NCBI RefSeq assembly: GCF_030540765.1
Contig: NZ_JAUOEL010000001.1
Location: forward strand, 310,001 to 374,000
DNA length: 64,000 nucleotides
Reading direction: 5' to 3'
Source of the DNA: Flavivirga jejuensis
GTDB taxonomy: Bacteria; Bacteroidota; Bacteroidia; Flavobacteriales; Flavobacteriaceae
This document shows, piece by piece, positions 60,783 to 64,000 of the stretch. The notes under the pieces are model-generated. The model was given only the letters and a program-made list of their open reading frames with translations. It had not been told where the DNA came from and made no database searches. Position 1 is the first letter of the stretch. Every line of letters starts with the position of its first letter. The position numbers and the translations under genes were made by a program.

Positions 60783-61049
60783 ATGAGCTCCAAAGAAGAT
60801 AGAAATGAATTAACGCTGGAAGATTACAAGAATCTTTTTGAGGGCTTGTATCCGCAACTTTGTGAGTTAGCATGTAAATACCTCAATGATTTAGAATCCT
60901 CAAAAGATCTCGTTGAAGAAGTATTTGTTAACGTATGGGAAGATGGAATTGTTTTTGAAAATGAAAACCATACCACAAGTTATTTTTATAAGGCTGTGAA
61001 GAATGCATGTCTTAATTTTCTAAAAAATAAAACCCAAACATTCAAATGA
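60783..61049 (+). CDS. Truncated ECF-type sigma factor (region 2 only)
   Basis: From ATG 60783 (88 aa). YKNLFEGLYPQLCELACKYLNDLESSKDLVEEVFVNVWE and SYFYKAVKNACLNFLKNK form a normal sigma-70 region 2 as in Bacteroidetes SusC/D-linked ECF factors. It ends there with NKTQTFK; region 4 (-35 recognition HTH) is absent and not found downstream in another frame. Either a truncated relic or a region-2-only protein. The 297-bp gap that follows contains an open stretch without ATG (61219-61350) reading VVLEVLGIYWLLDINF, maybe a relic. Confidence 0.75.
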   Translation: MSSKEDRNELTLEDYKNLFEGLYPQLCELACKYLNDLESSKDLVEEVFVNVWEDGIVFENENHTTSYFYKAVKNACLNFLKNKTQTFK

Positions 61050-61346
61050 CTGGTTTGGCTTTTTATTTTTGGAATTTAATTCCGCGAAAACAGGAATTTT
61101 GAATCTTTAGATAAAAATAAGCGAGATACCATTATTTTGGCTTGCATAAGTAAAGACTATATTTGTAGAGGACAAAGGTAAATCCTTTAGTTTGTCTATC
61201 GGATTAATGTCACCATAAGCTTTAATCATTATCAGAAATGTGGTATTAGAGGTGCTAGGAATCTATTGGTTACTGGATATTAACTTTCCAATACCTTCTC
61301 ATGCTTCAGAATTTATTGAAATGACGCTAATAGATAATTTAACTTA

Positions 61347-62252
61347 TTAAAAATCTAAGTTGTTTTTTATAATGTAATCGTTAATCGTTTCTGACCATTC
61401 TTTGTTTGCAAAATGGAATTTAAGACCACTTTCTTTTTTTCCAAACCAAGCAAATGTTTTTTCTTCAACTATTTTGTTATTGGAATAACTGTCATAGTAA
61501 CTGAACCTTATTTTAATCAAGGCTTCAGAAAATATAGTATCAATTTCTTTAATGCTGAATTTTTCTTGACTGTAAAGTATTAGACGTCTATTTTTATTTA
61601 TAGGAACCTCCAAATTTTCATGTTCAGAATTTTTAAGAATCATATGTCCGATTGTTTTTTTATTTCTCCCAAACACAATTATACCTGAGACCTTTAGATT
61701 TTTAGCCGCTCTTTTTCCATCATTTCGGCAATCATATAATAGTCTGTAGTGATTAGGGTTATTATATATTGAATAACTTATGGTTATATTTACATTAGGC
61801 TTTTCTGATTCAAATCTTTTCTTTTCAATTTCTAATTGTTCTTTTACCTTTTTTTCAAATAATTCTGTTTGCTTCAGAGTATTATTCAATGTTTTAATTT
61901 GAGTCTTTATGTCGTGTTCAACATTACTTAGAGTTTTATTTTGTTTACTAATGCTGTTACTAAGAGTTAATGTCTTTTCTAGGCTTTCGTTTAAATTGTA
62001 AATTATAGAATCTGCTTTTGTTTTGATGTTTTTAGTATTATCTAAGGTAATGTCAATTTTTTCTACTTTTTTGATTTCCTCTTTTTCTTTTAAAGCTTCA
62101 GACTTTATTGAAAAATATAAACCAGACAAAATTAAAATACCACCGACAAGCACAAGAAAATACTTGTCATATTTGTCGTTAGTTAAATCTAATATATAAG
62201 ATAGTATAGCAAGTATTGCTGCAATTACCAATGTAATTATGATATATTTCAT
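61347..62252 (-). CDS. Membrane protein with coiled coil, function unknown
   Basis: A 301-residue protein. Two N-terminal hydrophobic helices (residues 2-20 and 30-49) are followed by a long coiled coil (about 55-150) and a C-terminal beta-rich domain (NVNITISYSIYNNPNHYRLLYDC, then AKNLKVSGIIVFGRNKK). Similar architecture is seen in accessory membrane proteins of unknown role. No partner genes in the same direction. Confidence 0.65.
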   Translation of the reverse strand: MKYIIITLVIAAILAILSYILDLTNDKYDKYFLVLVGGILILSGLYFSIKSEALKEKEEIKKVEKIDITLDNTKNIKTKADSIIYNLNESLEKTLTLSNSISKQNKTLSNVEHDIKTQIKTLNNTLKQTELFEKKVKEQLEIEKKRFESEKPNVNITISYSIYNNPNHYRLLYDCRNDGKRAAKNLKVSGIIVFGRNKKTIGHMILKNSEHENLEVPINKNRRLILYSQEKFSIKEIDTIFSEALIKIRFSYYDSYSNNKIVEEKTFAWFGKKESGLKFHFANKEWSETINDYIIKNNLDF

Positions 62253-62590
62253 GATTTAGATTTATTGTTAAAAGAAGAAGAATTTAAATATAAGAATAAT
62301 TTCACTTTTTAGTAAATATTTTTTGCAATAGTGATTGATACTGCATCCTTTTTTGAGGTACTAGAAAAAGATATAGCGTAAAGCGCGGTTTGTTTTTGCT
62401 TTTTCTGTTAAAACAAAATAGCTCTAATTAACCAAGTTCTAGCTAAGTTGTTTTATAAGAATTTAAAAATCAGTTAACTAATTATACGATTTATCTTGTC
62501 GTCGGCAGAAATGACAGAAAAACAAAAACCCTCACATGTCTGTAAGGGTGTAAGTATTTTTAAGCGATTAAACGCTATAATGTCCTAAAT
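62253..62590. other. 338-bp gap with ahcY terminator and REP-like relic
   Basis: Holds the ahcY terminator (62521-62549) and a TTGTCG..CAGAAATGACA segment near 62494-62519 that resembles the palindromic elements of this genome. Otherwise AT-rich, with no gene seen. Confidence 0.45.
62521..62549 (-). terminator. Terminator of ahcY
   Basis: On the minus strand ACCCT / AGGGT arms extended by ACA / TGT, each with one bulged mismatch, around a 4-nt loop, followed by TTTTTGTTTTT. It starts 42 bp after the ahcY stop. Confidence 0.8.
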
Positions 62591-63907
62591 CTAGTATCTG
62601 TAATGCTCTGGCTTATAAGGGCCATCAACAGTTACACCAATATAACTTGCTTGATCTTCACGAAGTTCTGTTAACTCCACTCCAATTTTTGCTAAGTGTA
62701 ATTTTGCTACTTTCTCGTCTAAAGATTTAGGTAGCATATAAACATCATTTTTATAAGCATCAGCGTTAGTCCAAAGTTCGATCTGCGCCAAAGTTTGGTT
62801 TGTAAACGAGTTACTCATTACAAAACTTGGGTGTCCTGTTGCACAACCTAAGTTTACTAAACGACCTTCGGCAAGAATAATAACATCTTTCCCGTTTATA
62901 GTATATTTATCTACTTGAGGTTTAATGGTGTTTTTTGTATGTCCGTGGTTTTTATTTAACCAAGCCATATCAATTTCGTTATCAAAATGTCCAATATTAC
63001 AAACAATAGCCTTGTCTTTTAAAGCTTCAAAATGTCTACCTTGAATAATATCTTTATTTCCTGTTGTTGTAATAACGATATCTGTATTACCAATTACAGT
63101 TTCTAGTTTTTTAACTTCAAAACCATCCATAGCAGCTTGTAACGCACAAATAGGATCGATTTCTGTAACCGTTACAATACCTCCAGCCCCTTTAAAAGAA
63201 GCGGCAGTACCTTTACCAACATCGCCATAACCACAAACGGTTACACGTTTTCCAGCAAGCATAATATCGGTAGCACGACGAATCGCATCTACCGCAGATT
63301 CTTTACAACCGTATTTATTATCGAATTTCGATTTTGTAACCGAGTCGTTAACATTAATAGCAGGCATTGGTAACGTACCATTTTTTACACGCTCGTAAAG
63401 TCTGTGAACACCCGTTGTAGTTTCTTCAGATAAACCATTAATACCTTCAGCTAACTCAGGATATTTATCTAAAACCATATTAGTTAAATCACCACCATCA
63501 TCAAGTATCATATTAAGTGGTTTTCTATCTTCACCAAAGAAAAGTGTTTGCTCAATACACCAATCGAATTCCTCTTCTGTCATGTCCTTCCAGGCGTAAA
63601 CTGCCGTTCCAGCATCAGCAATTGCAGCAGCAGCTTGATCTTGAGTAGAAAATATGTTACAAGAACTCCAGGTAACTTCTGCACCTAAAGCCTGTAAAGT
63701 TTCAATTAAAACCGCCGTTTGGATTGTCATGTGTAAACATCCAGCAATTCTAGCACCCTTAAGAGGTTGTGAATTTTTGTATTCTTCACGTAAACTCATA
63801 AGTCCTGGCATTTCAGCTTCGGCTAATTCTATTTCTTTTCGTCCCCAAGCGGCAAGTGAAATATCTTTTACTTTGCTAGCTACGTAAGGAATTGTTTTTG
63901 TACTCAT
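62591..63907 (-). CDS. ahcY: S-adenosylhomocysteine hydrolase
   Basis: AhcY (438 aa) splits S-adenosylhomocysteine into adenosine and homocysteine, clearing the product of SAM-dependent methylations. Motifs: the N-terminal substrate domain [16 protein letters not shown] and [11 protein letters not shown], the NAD-binding [17 protein letters not shown], then [33 protein letters not shown], and the C-terminal tetramer tail KPEHYRY. Complete, typical length. Confidence 0.97.
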   Translation of the reverse strand: MSTKTIPYVASKVKDISLAAWGRKEIELAEAEMPGLMSLREEYKNSQPLKGARIAGCLHMTIQTAVLIETLQALGAEVTWSSCNIFSTQDQAAAAIADAGTAVYAWKDMTEEEFDWCIEQTLFFGEDRKPLNMILDDGGDLTNMVLDKYPELAEGINGLSEETTTGVHRLYERVKNGTLPMPAINVNDSVTKSKFDNKYGCKESAVDAIRRATDIMLAGKRVTVCGYGDVGKGTAASFKGAGGIVTVTEIDPICALQAAMDGFEVKKLETVIGNTDIVITTTGNKDIIQGRHFEALKDKAIVCNIGHFDNEIDMAWLNKNHGHTKNTIKPQVDKYTINGKDVIILAEGRLVNLGCATGHPSFVMSNSFTNQTLAQIELWTNADAYKNDVYMLPKSLDEKVAKLHLAKIGVELTELREDQASYIGVTVDGPYKPEHYRY

Positions 63908-64000
63908 ATCTATATTTCTTTTTTGTTTTTAACCCTAACAAGATTGTGATTACCACTTAAATAGTTAAATTCGCTTGTCAAAAAATACAATCCTAGATTT

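Noticed and set aside
59996-61049. Toxin-antitoxin module around the XRE gene
   Set aside because: The XRE gene and the 111-aa gene are divergent, and the 111-aa protein shows no HipA, RelE, HigB or similar toxin features.
63908-64000. SAH or SAM riboswitch upstream of ahcY
   Set aside because: The 93 bp available show no recognisable riboswitch core or strong hairpins.
1-64000. CRISPR array, tRNA or rRNA genes
   Set aside because: No regular direct-repeat/spacer pattern and no tRNA cloverleaf or rRNA sequence was noticed by reading both strands; a tRNAscan run would be decisive for tRNAs.

Overview
The window is chromosomal DNA from a member of the Flavobacteriaceae (Bacteroidota). The evidence is high AT content, the Bacteroidetes promoter signature TAnnTTTG in front of many genes, gliding-motility genes gldE and gldD in the order mutY-ssb-gldE-gldD, a secreted metalloprotease with a C-terminal type IX secretion (T9SS) sorting domain, SdhCAB of the Bacteroidetes type, and many short lipoproteins. 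No tRNA, rRNA or CRISPR array was seen. Roughly 0.75-50 kb and 62.6-64 kb are core chromosome; 52.7-62.3 kb is an accessory region. || Layout. 1-531: start of a methyltransferase that runs off the left edge, followed by a hairpin-rich gap that may be an RNA gene. 753-8018 (minus): a complete SUF iron-sulfur operon in the order sufA-sufB-lipoprotein-sufC-sufD-sufS-lipoprotein-sufE-sufT-like. 8986-13447 (minus): a four-gene surface lipoprotein operon containing an MbnP/MbnH-like pair (putative copper protein plus dihaem enzyme). 13.7-20 kb: thiL, two small Cys/His proteins, an alpha/beta hydrolase, lysC with a divergent partner, and an aminopeptidase P. 20-26.7 kb: T9SS metalloprotease, sdhCAB, M28 peptidase. 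26.7-37.4 kb: a giant outer-membrane beta-barrel protein, exonuclease III, an OmpA lipoprotein, an aldo/keto reductase, an M57 protease, RNase G, a 30-residue basic ribosomal-type protein and HU. 37.5-44.4 kb: mutY, ssb, gldE, gldD, a metal-binding lipoprotein, an EamA transporter, rplU-rpmA. 44.7-48.5 kb: a TonB receptor plus beta-propeller phytase pair bracketed by two copies of the same terminator. || 49-53.6 kb is gene-poor. It holds a 163-bp MITE-like element with TAA target duplications, a PilJ/NarX-sensor-like periplasmic protein, a lipoprotein serine protease and a frameshifted gene relic. || 54.5-59.3 kb is the most unusual part: an integron-like array. Single-gene cassettes all lie on the minus strand, downstream of a tyrosine-recombinase remnant broken by a 5-bp tandem duplication. 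Three consecutive cassettes are each bounded by a 9-10 bp inverted pair private to that cassette, as the simple sites of integron cassettes are, and the spacers fold like attC sites. Three of the four spacers that separate the cassette genes carry a ~144-bp MITE with the same terminal repeats in the equivalent position. Next to the array are a GIY-YIG-like gene, an XRE regulator with a clear palindromic operator, and a sigma factor that ends after region 2. The window closes with ahcY.
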